This document shows positions 1-10,630 of a stretch of DNA of 64,000 nucleotides, one piece after another. Where the stretch lies: the NCBI GenBank assembly GCA_000934455.1, contig KN884402.1:169858-233857 (forward strand), written 5' to 3'. The number at the start of each line of letters is the position of its first letter. Positions within the stretch are counted from its first letter, which is position 1. The notes under the pieces are model-generated. The model was not told the DNA's origin, searched no databases, and saw only the letters and a program-made list of their open reading frames with translations. The position numbers and the translations under genes were made by a program. This stretch comes from Apostichopus parvimensis (taxonomy: Eukaryota; Echinodermata; Holothuroidea; Aspidochirotida; Stichopodidae).

Positions 1-67
1 TTCCCAAGATCTCAAGCAATTTATCTGCATTTCCATTTCTTATTGGAGCTTTGCACCTTTGCCCAAA
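1..67 (-). pseudogene. P-element/THAP9-like transposase, C-terminal fragment beyond hAT insertion
   Basis: On the minus strand these 67 bases translate to a stretch reading KAPIRNGNADKLLEILG. It resumes the P-element transposase exactly where the reading at 4363 (SRNPLA) is cut by a hAT-like transposon. THAP9/P-element proteins carry a segment of the kind NSRNPLAKGFKAPI at this point, so the two halves belong together. One base appears missing across the junction, because the joined frame meets a stop before the KAPI segment. The gene continues past the left edge of the window. Seen: the matching halves and the duplicated CCAAA. Known: family motif, from memory. Confidence 0.7.
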
Positions 68-228
68 CAGGGTTCTTACACCTTTTTTTTTCCTTCCATA
101 ATTCCATGACTTTCCATGACTTTTACCCAGTTTTCCCCCAAAAATTACATGACTTTCCATGACTTTCTACAGCTGCCGAAATAGACTTACATGGAATAAA
201 ATACTTTCCTGTGTCGTAATGTCACTGA

Positions 229-2214
229 CTATGATTTTGTTATGGCATTGAGTTTAGTGTCAATATCTTTTTGGAGCTGCTCTACTTGGGACGCTTTGTC
301 TTTTGCAGTTCGTCGCAAGCTGTTGGACTTTGAGATAAATGTCAACTGACTGGTACACTCTGCCTTTTCGGCATACCGGTCAGCTGACTCATGCAAGCTC
401 CTAATATCTTCATCCAGTCTTGCCTTATTAGCCTTCAGCTCATCCAACTCATCAAGCATCCCCTTCCTCTTGTTTTCTTTCTTCTCTGCTTCCACTTTGT
501 GTTTCTTTTCATCCAGGAACCCATCATACCGCTGTCTCCCAGCTGCAGCACTTAATTTCATTGCCTTTGTTACTGTAACATTCTGAATACCACCAACATA
601 CTTGATATAGTCATAAATTGCTGTGTAAATTGTCTGCTTCCATTTGTTTGTTGACAGAAAAGCCTCTCTCGATAGAAGCTTGTCCATGCGGCAGGAGCAA
701 ACACTGTTGCAGTACGCTCCACAGAGCACTAAAGGCAGGTTTCTTCGAAAGAAAAGTAGACAAAACATTGTCCACCCTCTCGGTCTTATAGTCAAAGTCC
801 CTCATTGAGGGATCAGCTGCAGCTTCATCACAAGCATCTCCATACTCTCGGAGAACATCATCACAGGAGTGTTCGATCCTCTTCGCATCATTGATAACTG
901 TCAGCACTCGTTTCATCTTTGCAGTGGACCAGTCTTTTTCCCTGACACTTGCCATTTTCTTGGGGTCTAAACACACAAGATTACGAGCCAGAACATACTT
1001 GAGGGGACATCTCTCTATAAGTTTTCGAGTCATGGCTAGCAGATATGCCTTGGCTTCTCACTTATGAGTTTCTTGAACTTCAAACGGGTCACCCTCTTCT
1101 CGGTGTAGAACCCAATATCAACCTTGCTAGCAGACAGGTGAACTTCCTCGTCATCAACATCCACATTCATCAAGTGCTATGATGAGTTCACAGTGGACTT
1201 GTCCAGCTTCATGAACTTCTTCATCAGATTGCTCAGGATTAGGCTAAAGTCTCCTGCAAGGAATGGCATCATTGGAGCATCAGTCTGGTAAAGGGTGAGG
1301 AATGGGTTGACAATTTTGGCAATCGAAATGAAGCATAGTCTGGCTGGAAAAAGAACTTTCCTTGAACACTTCTGAACCATCTCAAAAGATTTGTTGCCTG
1401 GGTTTGGAACTTTCTTCTTTTCCACAGCTGTCCCACAGCCAGCGTGTCTTGCAGAATTTAAAGGCATTGTGTCATCTCCAGCAATTGATTGGTAGTCCTC
1501 ACGTCTTGCAGGGGCATCCGCAAACAGGTAGTAGAGTGACGAGAGGAAGCCCTCCACCTCCCACTCTGAGGCTTTGGCTCCAGTAAGAAAGGCCCCATTC
1601 ACTATATGCCCACAGGAGCCCAAGTTGAGAATTTCTTGATTCAAGTCAGTTTGATATAACTTGGCAAAATCGTGGTACATGCGCCAGTTGACATTGGGGC
1701 CATCCATTGATACTTGCAGTAATTTGCTCAAACCAACACTGTGGAGGACCTTAGATAGTTCTTCTCTCAGATGAATTGCAGTGCCATGTCCTATGAAGAC
1801 TGAAGTGAGATAGCGTGTATGAACTTCATTATGTTGCCATATTCTGAGAAGGAAGTCCATTTGCTTAGACTGCAGTTTCATATTAAGACTCTCATCGAAT
1901 AGAATAACATAATGAGGGTTCTTCTTTATGTGGTCACGTAGAATATCTTGCAAAAATGGCCCGAAACCAAACACTGTCATATACTTGCACTTTGTCTCAG
2001 ACAGCCTGAAACCTTTAGCAATTGCCGAATCTGGGAACATTCTTTGGAAGAGCTCATTATTGTTCTGACATGAACGAAATGATAAGTGATCATCAACAAT
2101 TTTCAGGCACCAGAGTATTTCGGCTTCCAGTGTGTCCTCTCGAGCAGCAACAGCTATGGGAGTGGGCGCTGTGGTGGATGTTGATGGACCACCTTGTTGA
2201 TAGGTACATTTCAA
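229..2214 (-). pseudogene. hAT-like transposase with C-terminal coiled coil, broken
   Basis: Three reading segments on the minus strand form one protein. The first (2214-1177) has FDESLN, then SMDGPNVNWR, then GSCGHIVNGAF and APARREDY, which I know from a widespread hAT-related family of cut-and-paste transposases. After an in-frame stop (TAG at 1177-1179) the frame stays open to about 1042, then shifts. The second (1033-611) has LDPKKMA and LLLPHGQASIERGFSVNKQ, the C-terminal hAT dimerisation region. After another shift the third (about 690-229) has a conserved YDYIKYVGG and a charged coiled coil (KKHKVEAEKKENKRK, then SNSLRR). The segment has no ATG at its 5' end: a TTG follows a stop, so an upstream exon or start is missing. 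Two frameshifts and one stop mean it is not expected to be functional. Confidence 0.8.
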
Positions 2215-2220
2215 GTCGAT

Positions 2221-2293
2221 CCTTTTAGTCGCCTCTTACGACATGCAGGATATACATCGGGCCAATTCTACTACCCCGAACCCGCAGGGGGAA
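2221..2293 (-). other. Short conserved-looking segment upstream of the hAT-like frame
   Basis: On the minus strand this reads CCCCCTGCGGGTTCGGGG, then TGTCGTAAGAGGCGACTAAAAGG. I recall closely similar segments from dispersed repeats of many animal genomes, but I cannot name the family. It sits just 5' of the transposase frame inside the hAT-like element. Nothing else in the window repeats it. Confidence 0.3.
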
Positions 2294-2344
2294 TACAAAA
2301 AGAAACATGAATTTGTAACTGTTGGATCCATAGGGCAAGGATAA

Positions 2345-2853
2345 GGCTAGCCTATCGTTAGACCTAGCTTCATGTTAGCCTAGGCCTAGCCTAAGGTAGG
2401 CATAGCTTTATGTTAGCCTATAGCCTACGGTAGGCCTAGCTTTATATTAGCCTAGGCCTAGCCTAAGGTAGGCATAGCTTTATGTTAGCCTATAGCCTAC
2501 GGTAGGCCTAGCTTCATGTTAGCCTATAGCCTACGGTAGGCCTAGCTTCATGTTAGCCTATAGCCTACGGTAGGCATAGCTTTATGTTAGCCTATAGCCT
2601 ACGGTAAGGTAGGCGTAGCTTTATGTTAGCCTATAGCCTACGGTAGGCCTAGCTTCATGTTAGCCTATAGCCTACGGTAGGCCTAGCTTCATGTTAGCCT
2701 ACGGTAAGGTAGGCATAGCTTTATGTTAGCCTATAGCCTACGGTAAGGAAGGCATAGCTATAGCCTACGGTAGGCCTAGCTTCATGTTAGCCTACGGTAA
2801 GGTAGGCATAGCTTTATGTTAGCCTATAGCCTACGGTAGGCCTAGCTTCATGA
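2345..2853. repeat. Minisatellite, ~34-bp unit (TAGCCTA-rich)
   Basis: About 15 tandem units, each a variant of GTTAGCCTATAGCCTACGG followed by TAGGCCTAGCTTCAT. Some units lose or gain AAGG or GCCTA blocks. The unit is itself built from TAGCCTA-like heptamers and inverted TAGGC motifs, so the array can form short hairpins. It lies inside the hAT-like transposon between the transposase and the nested insertion. Confidence 0.95.
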
Positions 2854-3415
2854 TAAGCCTTCCTATATAGTTTTGACATAGCTTAGGAACCTACCTGAAT
2901 GAGTTTTGGCCCGCTTGTGTTAAACAGATTTAATGTGGCTTTTTAGAGCAGCTTCGCCCATGTTGCTAATGTTAAAATTTGAGAAGCAAAAATTACACCT
3001 TGCTGTATCCGGTTTTGAGCTCACTTTCATAATCCATTCACCATACACATCATGCGACAGCCAGGCATCATTAAAACGACATCCTGGCATTTTGGAGCCA
3101 ACTAACGATTAAATTCTGCAAATTATATCATAACAGCTTTCAATATCCGGCGTTAAAACTTGTTGATAACCTAATACTGTGACGGAAGCAATGTGAAATG
3201 AGCGGGAAGCAATGTGAAATGAGCACGACGCCGTGAAACAATGCCAACGGGAAACCATGTGCACTCGAAAAGCATGCTTAGCTGAGTGAAAAAAAACACA
3301 ATGATACACAGCAATATACACAGCAATACGGAAGAGGCAACGCAGTAAAACGAAATCATTTGCCAAGCTAAGGAGTTGAATGTGTGATGTGTGTGTGATG
3401 ATTGCATATAGACAT

Positions 3416-4075
3416 GGGCGGGATTACGGGGGGGGGGGGCAAGAGGGGGCACTTGCCCCCCACTTTTTCCGAAATCTTAGTTTACTTTTTTGTCGTTTTT
3501 GCAGACAAATGTGCACAACCTTAATCGAAATTATTCCCCCACAACAGCTCTATCAAATAGGCCTATTTGTTTCGAATCTAAGTCGAGTTTGTGTGTAAGA
3601 TCGTAACATGTAGCATGCAGAATAACTGGAGCTGGAGCTAGCACATGGTTCGCAGCACAGGTTACGAATCCTGGAACTAACACACTAGCGATTCAATTCT
3701 GCATGTGATGAATCCGCGGCATCTGCTTCAGTGCTAGCTCCTTGCCAACCGATGATGGCGCTCCGCTTAGATAGTGACGTATAACAAAAGTTGTACATCA
3801 CCATCTGACCATATGTTCTACTATGAATCCTCTTCAAATTTTTAAACAATAATTAACTATCTAGATACAAATTGCAGACATGACATCCATATTTCAAGGA
3901 GGGGTACATGCAGCTTAGAGCACTCGGGAAGTGCCGTTTCCGGCCATCTGGAGGGTTTGTAAAGCCAAAAAAAATTCTTCTACGCTCCGCGCCAACCGAT
4001 GGTGGCGCTCCGCTTAGGTAGTCTTGCTGGCAGGTTTGCCCCCCCCCCCCACTTTCACAACTCAAATCCCGCCCC
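3416..4075 (-). mobile_element. Nested 660-bp element with G/C-run ends
   Basis: Starts GGGCGGGATTACGGGG with a 12-G run and ends with an 11-C run, then AATCCCGCCCC. The 13-bp sequence TGCATATAGACAT is present on both sides (about 3403-3415 and 4076-4088), which marks a target duplication. Inside it are two minus-strand copies of the hairpin module GCGCCAACCGATGGTGGCGC (3735-3776, partial, and 3979-4023), and the segment equivalent to GATGGCCGGAAACGGC that other copies in this window also carry. No coding potential. It is a non-autonomous relative of the elements at 38090, 45240, 52006 and 55388. Confidence 0.75.
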
Positions 4076-4362
4076 TGCATATAGACATTATTGGCAGGCG
4101 AATAAAGTTGCGTATTTCGCGATGTCCAGGCGAGATTTGTGTTGCGTATTTCACGATGTTTAGACAAGATTTAAAAATGACAAGACAGAATAAATGTCGG
4201 AAGAAGACGATTTTATTCTCTGCACTTGGGAAAATATACATTTAACAGTTTTATTGAAATTTCATGACTTTAAGGGCAAAGTGATAAATTACATGACCTT
4301 CAAGGCGTGGAAAAAGTAAATTCCATGACTTTCCAGGTTTTCCATAATGCGTACGAACCCTG

Positions 4363-5576
4363 CCAAAGGATTTCTGCTGTTAAGGACATCAAATGCAGCA
4401 TCAACATGCCTTAAAAAGCAAACTGTGGCCTCACAACCTCTAAATTGAGGGAGTTTCAACCCCTCGTTGCAGTAATGCAGGGCATCTGCTACACTGACAC
4501 TAAATACCTGTGCGGCCAAATTTACCTGAATTTTTGGGGCTTTCGCCAGTCAATATGTGCACTTTTCAATTTATTACCTAATCGAAGTCCCTCTTTTTCT
4601 TGGAGTTTATTGAGCTCTTCTATATACTGCCAACTGATGGTCTGAGCATCTGAGGTTTTGAAAATTCCTATGTCTGCAAATGAGTTGCGGAGCAACTTTA
4701 ACATATGGCATGCATGAAGAATAATATGAACTTGAATCGATTGATCTGATGGATGAGGAAATAACGGGTCCAAACTAATTACATCCATGTTTGCTCCAAG
4801 GGATTTCATCATTGCAAAATGACAGGAAGGTCCATCACAGGTTAGAGACACTGCTCGTACACCGCTATCATGAAGTCTACGAAAACACTCATTGACCAGG
4901 TTTGCTCGTTCTACCCCACTTAAACCATATACAAGAAAATAGCCGAGCGGTATTTTCCAAGCATCATTTGCTGACACTGCCATAAAAACTAAAGCATCTT
5001 TGGCTACTGGTGTCGAGTCATCAAACCTACCTGTACCAATGTCTACATAACCTCGATACTTTCCATTTGCATATTCAATATGTTTACGTATAGCCATTTC
5101 ATCGAACATGATTGCACATAGTCTCCTTTCCCTGTGCCAAGTTGTCATTGGCTTTAGCATGTACAGCACGAAATGCTTGCTTTGTGAATCCAGGGTCCCC
5201 CTCTACACTAAAATACCATGTTCTAATTGTACGAGGATGGGGTAAGGCCAGGTCAAATGTTTCTCTCACATACTCGTAAGCCTTTGCCGAGTAGAACTGC
5301 AGACTCATGGCAAATGAACGGAGGTCTTCTGGGTATGTATTACTCTGTTTAGTATTTGATTGTCCAATAATTCTTTGGAAGACTTCCTTGGGGACTCCAC
5401 TAAAGGTTGACTCCAACATCTCAGCACAGTTTGTTGATATAAGGTTTTGATTATACAAAGAATCTATCACTGTGCTCAAGTTTTAAAGCTTTTTTTTCAG
5501 ACGTCGTGTTTTTTGTTGCTCAACCTTCAACTTCTTCTTACATGTTTCAAGTTCATCTACTGCTTTGTGTAACTTA
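4363..5576 (-). pseudogene. P-element/THAP9-like transposase, main part
   Basis: Read on the minus strand, a lysine-rich coiled coil (KKKLKVEQQKTRRLKKKL, 5560-5485) leads into NLISTNCAEMLESTFSGVPKEVF. It is followed by SLQFYSAKAYEYVRETF and LPHPRTIRTWY (to about 5130), then MFDEMAIRKHIEY, GYVDIGTG, PVAKDALVFM and LTCDGPSCHF (5169-4522), then LAAQVFSVSVADAL, LPQFRGCEAT and DVLNSRNPLA (4519-4363). This is the order of the P-element/THAP9 RNase-H-type transposase. The acidic residues in MFDEM and TCDGP are the expected catalytic aspartates. Frame changes near 5130 and 4520, and a stop near 5483, break it. No THAP zinc finger was seen upstream; it could be a separate exon or lost. The C-terminal remainder is at 67-1 after the hAT-like insertion. 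Confidence 0.85.
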
Positions 5577-7813
5577 ATTATTATGCAACTTTGTGTATAC
5601 ACCCATGCTGTCATACACACCGCAGAATAAAGCTGCACATTTCATGAGCTGTGCTTTATTACAGAGCCCAGGGAGTGTGACACGTACATGTACATGTCAA
5701 TCATACTCCAAAAACCAGTAATAAAATTGTATAACAATACTTTAGTTGCTTTACAGAACTTCATTACAATGTATATTTTATGAATGCAATGAATCAATAA
5801 TTTTCTGACATAAATTTTCAAGGTATGGTAGGTAAAAATTCAAACTCTAACAGAAACAATCAACATAGAAAAATACAAAATCATGCATGTACCATTAATT
5901 CAGGAATCAAACAATGTCATCTTCTTGTGGCACAAAGCAGACCTGAAAACATGAATAAGTGGAAAAGGGAATAACAAAAACACAGAATGCGTTGAAACTC
6001 AACTTGAACAACATCGTGACATGCAGTGTCCTCCACGACCACTTTTAGCAGGGTGTCCCGCCCTGGTAAATTTGTCTTTTTAATCGGGATTTCACGTTAA
6101 ATATAACTAACTCTTGTTTTATTTGCCAAATTTGTGATTATACGAATCTAAGATATCACATCCTCTGTCCTACAAATAACGTGCAAAAGCATTATTGAGA
6201 GTCCTCCAGTGAGGATAATGTAAGAGGCTGCCCTGTTACAGATTTCGGCCCCTGGAGAACACTGACATGCATAATAAACTTGCAAAAAACTGGCAAAAGT
6301 TGAGAATACTTTGAACATGTGCCAATTATTTTGTTAACATTAAACAGATCAAAGTTAATTATAACAAACAATGTGCTAAATGAGAGGAGGGGAATGAAAA
6401 ACGGTGTCAGCTTCTAATTCATTTTATTTAAAACTGAAAATAGAAAAATGCAATTTGTCATCCAGCACTTGATTCCCCTCAGCTCCAAAGAATTCAGCTG
6501 CTGTTCCAGTACACATAACTGTTTGGCTGGGAGCATTTTGATGGAAATATGACTAATTTCCAAAAAAAAAAATTAACAAAAAAATGTAAGATTCTGGCCC
6601 AAGAAAGACATGAAATTACTTTTGAAAGATGATAAATCGCAAAATACACCTACCACTTGGTGGAAAGATTACCATATCTGGCCATCTCCAAGATTATCGC
6701 AACTACATGACTGTCGCAAAATTTGCCCAAAGTTTTGCACTCAGGCAAGCAAACTATGAAGGCTATGACTGGAAAATTGTAAACCATTTATAAAAAGCAG
6801 AATTACTTCCACACTCAAGCACTGCAATGAACTCTGCATAGTAGAATAGGCCTACCGTAATTTTTCTCAGCCTCAGTAACTAAGAGTAAGAGTAACTCTG
6901 AGTAAAACTGGACTTTTAGAGTAGTTTTTATTTTTGGGTCTTCAAATAGAATTCAATCCTAAATGGAATTAATTTCGTATCCCCACCCCCCCCCCTGTAG
7001 TGTAACATAACTTACTTATGGAATGTTATCCCTCTGTCATAATGGAAGCGGTTTGCCCTGTTTGTCCAGCTGTAAGCTGTGCAGCCTGACATTGTAGCAA
7101 GTATTGGGTTGACCAATTAGCTGTAGTGTACAAAGAGACAAAATAAACAGGTATAATTGCCCAATAGTCGCACATAGTGAAAAATTTTGCTATAGGCCTG
7201 ACACTGTATTGTATTCACTTTGGAGCATTTCATTTTTCATGTACTTCATCATTTTAGAGAACAAGAAAAAAGTGCCAACCTTTTGGAAAAGAAGTCGCTC
7301 TAGATTGGCTTGGGAAAGAGACTGATCCACCATGGCTACAGATTAAGAAAGTCAGTGAGGAAATAGGTAATCCTTTCACTTTCCATTCATCATTCAAATA
7401 AACTTATTTCTTAGCTCATCATAGCTACTGTATTGTTCATAATAGACCCCCCCCCCCACACCCTGATACGATTTCAGAGAAAAAATCACGATGTAAAACC
7501 TTCATACAGTTGCAGAAGGTTAGTGTACACACAGAATATCTGTATTCCCCTACCTGTTAATTTAGAGGGCTATTCAAATAAATACTTTGCTACATTCGCC
7601 CTGCATGCAGCCCAAAGACGGAAGGTGTGTTGTGTTTGAGTCGGTAAGTGCCGACAGTTTTGTGTAATGTGAAAAAAATTGGCACAAGAACTTTTGATAT
7701 TCGTCAGACATTCAGGAGCTGTCGTAGAGTTCAGTGCTCCATTCACTTTGTGCCAGTATGTGCCTTTCATTGACCTAATGACCGAGATCTGCTTTTAATG
7801 GATAGTTCGCTCT
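5577..7813. other. Non-coding stretch, nothing assigned
   Basis: A/T-rich sequence without a supportable gene. It has C-rich runs near 6985 and 7447. A weak exon-like reading (plus strand, about 7265-7367, ending before GTAATCC) could not be tied to any family and is left out. Confidence 0.6.
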
Positions 7814-8098
7814 CAGGGGCGCCAGACTTTTCAGACTTTAACGCTTGTTGCTTTCTTCCAATGAAGTGTCTGGCGATTCGTTCGGAAGATATGTCGTCCA
7901 TGCGGTCATGGTGTCTAGAGGTGACATTGCACCTAATGTATAGATATTTTCAAGATTATTTCAGAGTCACAGACTCACAGTAGTTCACAGGCCATAATTT
8001 ATGTGATCATTCTTTAAGGAAGGAATAGGCACGTATCTTGCTGTCCCCTTAGCAGAAGGGCAGGGAGAGCAGCTGCTTCTGTGTGTCTGGCGCCCCTG
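7814..8098. mobile_element. 285-bp MITE with perfect 14-bp inverted ends
   Basis: Begins CAGGGGCGCCAGAC and ends GTCTGGCGCCCCTG, a perfect 14-bp terminal inverted repeat. The flanking 8-mers TTCGCTCT and TTTTCTGT agree at five of eight positions, compatible with an old 8-bp hAT target duplication. There is no coding capacity. CAGGGGCG ends are shared with the hAT element at 38090, so mobilisation by such a transposase is plausible but unproven. Confidence 0.85.
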
Positions 8099-8404
8099 TT
8101 TTCTGTGGTTATTTAGAGTATTCAAAACAAAAGATGAGCAAATCAAAATAAAAAATGAACTTTGTATTTTGGTGTCCTCATTAATCTCTTGTTTAATGAG
8201 ATCTATATTGGATTAAGCCACACCATCCACATATTTGGGCACTGTGTACGTCCTGCCTCTTCCAAGAGAAACACTCTCTGGGAGGAGATCCCCAGGGTGG
8301 TAATCCCTTAACAAACATGGGAAAATTTAAATTTGGGTCAATCCATTCACCCCCACCAAATTGAAGTGTAAAGGTCCAAAACCTTTTCGAACACCATTTC
8401 TTTG

Positions 8405-8980
8405 ACCACGCAAACTTCAATGCAGCTCATTCTTTGTATGTGCAGTTGGTTACCCTTAGTGAGTGGACTGATCCCTGTTTTGGTTTTGCTGTCGGTCTCT
8501 GAGGTCAAGATAGATCAAACAATAAAAACTTTGTAAAACACTAATAACTTGCAAATGCAAAGTTTAATACAGTGGCGCTCATACTTAGTATGTGTGTTCA
8601 CTATTGTTTGTGGTAGAAGTCAAAGGTCGGTCATCTGAAGCCAGAAACTGAAATTTTAAATTTAAACACTATTTACCTTGGTTATTTAGGAAATCGTCAA
8701 TTCAGCTCATAGTCGGTGTGTGTACTCACCATTTAGTTAGTATTAGAAAATGATCCCTATTGTTGTGGTTGCGGTCGAAGGTCATACAGGGTCAAGAGAG
8801 GAGACTGGAACAGTGGAAATTTTGTACAAAAATATGATAAAACTTCATGAAGCAAACTTCAGTTGATCTCATACTCGGTTACTACATGGTTACTACATGA
8901 CTCATATTGTGTGGTCGACATTAAAGGCCATATGTTCAACAGTGGTCATGTCAGGTGAACAGAGGTGAAGAAAACAACCA
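8405..8980. repeat. Degenerate tandem repeat, ~140-170 bp unit
   Basis: About four diverged units recur around a core of the type CAGCTCATACTTGGTATGTGTGTTCACC, then a GGTCGAAGGTCAT block, then AAAACTTTGTA. Unit starts lie near 8425, 8571, 8703 and 8866. Similar wording occurs at 48535-48800, so this may be a dispersed satellite or a decayed element. No gene is visible. Confidence 0.55.
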
Positions 8981-9385
8981 ATAAGGCTTATTACAAAGGC
9001 TAGGAATCACAAAGCCCTTGGCTTGTTATTCTCTCCACAATCTATGACATTTCTTGTATAACCCCAACTTGTGATTGTGTGAACATGTTATGAACAACCG
9101 ATGACATATAGAAAATGTCATCAGTTAGACTACCTATAGACATGCACACACAAAACAATAATCAACTTGCATGCTGAAATCCATGTATTCAGGCCTGTAG
9201 CCAGGGGGTTTAGGCGATCCACCTCCCCCTCAATAGAGACAGCCCAAGGTAAAAAATTAAAATTCTTGAACATAAATGGCTCACCCGGGTACTGAGAACG
9301 TACATATGCCAAATAAACAGAGCACCATATTGCATCATATACAAGCCACATTACATTCAAAGAAAGAAATCCCTTGACCCCTCCT

Positions 9386-10433
9386 GGAAGCGAGATTTTT
9401 TCCCCAGCACGGTAAAGGCCATCATTTGCATACCTCGCTTCTCATTGGCTGGGGTCTGTATACATAAGAATTATTACAATATCAACTAGCAGCTGCTGCA
9501 CTGAATCGCTCATCACAAACCACATTTCACAAGGCCACTTTGCTACAGTCACAACAAAAAAGAAAACAGTCTAGCAGCAGAATGTAAAATGGTACGTGTT
9601 TGAGTAGAGTTAATTTATTTGTCGGCGTGTTATGCCACGGGTGTAGAGGGTCTGTGGTTATGTATCGTACAACTCTGTTGCTGTAAATTTAAAGAAGTTA
9701 AATCAAACCGAAACTGTTTGAAGATGATACAAAAAATCACCATATAATATGAACGTAAGACAATTTCTGTGTTCAATAACTATAATCCAAAGTGGCAGTG
9801 GTACTACTGACATGCATGACTAAATACTACGCCTAATTCTTTCGTATTATATTATCTGAAAACCGTGCCAAGTCATAATAAACCGTTTTAAAGGGTCATT
9901 ATTTTTAAAATCAAATCACAATGTCTCTGCTCCAAATTAAGAGTCTATCAGTTTAAATTTACTTATTTGCGTACATTGCCATTGCAGTACTCTGTACAAC
10001 ATCACTCCGAAGCTTCACCCTTGTCAAAACTAACTTATTCGATTTATTGGCTTTTCAGCTTTGGATCATCAACCTAAATAATCCTTACCTTAAAAGAAGG
10101 ACAGTCATCTACAATGAGACGTGTACACTTACAGTCCATGGTCGCAGTATCATGTTTTACGAACTTATGGATGTAAATGTCAACAAAGAAGTCCGCGCAA
10201 AAGCAAAGAAAAAAGATTTCAACATTTGTTTTAACAAAGTTGTTTCAAGGCAGTCACCAGTTCATACAGTACGTGTACGTGCGAATCACTATCCATTGAG
10301 TGCACGTGTATGTTCATGTACATACACACACGCATAGCGTAAGCAAGAACTTCCCAATACAGCATCAAAAGCCAATGAGAAGCGAGGTATGCAAATGATG
10401 GCCTTTACCGTGCTGGAAAAAAATCTCGCCTCC
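9386..10433. mobile_element. Non-autonomous element with ~65-bp inverted ends carrying a promoter
   Basis: The left end (9386-9450, GGAAGCGAGATTTTTTCC to TTCTCATTGGCT) is repeated inverted at the right end (10370-10433). The ends include ATTTGCAT/ATGCAAAT, an octamer-type motif. Just inside the left end come an inverted CCAAT box and a TATA-like TGTATACATAAG (about 9457-9468), then a possible 5' exon ending AAAATG before GTACGTG (about 9592). The layout copies that of the MULE element at 19945 (GCGA-A-TTTTT end, ATTGGCT, TATA, short first exon), but no transposase is inside. It is probably a deletion derivative of a related MULE. Confidence 0.75.
9443..9468 (+). promoter_or_regulatory. Promoter-like CCAAT plus TATA in element end
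   Basis: ATTGG (inverted CCAAT) is followed about 12 bases later by TGTATACATAAG. It faces into the element and ends near the inner edge of the left inverted repeat. The same arrangement sits at 20010-20038 in the MULE element, which supports a real promoter rather than chance. Activity is not shown. Confidence 0.45.
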
Positions 10434-10498
10434 TGGAACACTTCGCTTGCACGGCGGTAAGAGAAGGATTCCCCTCCCGGTCCTCCCCAGAGGCCAAC

Positions 10499-10630
10499 CA
10501 GTGGCGGCTCGAGGGGGGAGGGGCATGTACTGAATGTTGTTGGGTCCACTCCTTCAAATTTACCAAATCCCCATTCTGAGTTTACTTCCACTTTCCCACC
10601 TGAATTTTCACAACTGGCACCGCCACTGGT
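10499..10630. mobile_element. 132-bp MITE-like element, CAGTGGCGG ends
   Basis: Starts CAGTGGCGG followed by a G-rich tract and ends ACCGCCACTG, an inverted pair. The interior reads GGGTCCACTCCTTCAAATTT, then CCACTTTCCCACCTGAATTT. The same interior words (GTCCACTCCCTCAAAATTACC, cut to 20 here as TCCACTCCCTCAAAATTACC, and ACTGGCACC) recur at 12375-12560, a second damaged copy. No coding content. Confidence 0.6.

Larger units (their letters stand above)
68..4362 (-). mobile_element. hAT-like DNA transposon nested in a P element
   Basis: The ends are inverted repeats. The left end begins CAGGGTTCTTACACC at 68 and the right end finishes GTACGAACCCTG at 4362. Both ends also carry subterminal TTCCATGACTTTCCA motifs (about 103-165 and 4260-4335). 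The direct repeat CCAAA flanks it on both sides (63-67 and 4363-4367), so a 5-bp target duplication is likely. It interrupts a P-element transposase reading frame on the same strand, which fixes its boundaries independently. Inside lie a broken hAT-like transposase (229-2214), a minisatellite (2345-2853) and a secondary insertion (3416-4075). A 5-bp duplication is shorter than the usual 8 bp of hAT elements. I recall hAT lineages with 5-6 bp, but cannot check it here. Confidence 0.85.

Noticed and set aside
2345-2853. CRISPR-like array
   Set aside because: Units abut directly with no unique spacers and the setting is an animal transposon. It is a minisatellite.
10047-10337. 96-residue plus-strand frame as a gene
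   Set aside because: It lies inside the non-autonomous inverted-repeat element, shows no family pattern and no splice support.
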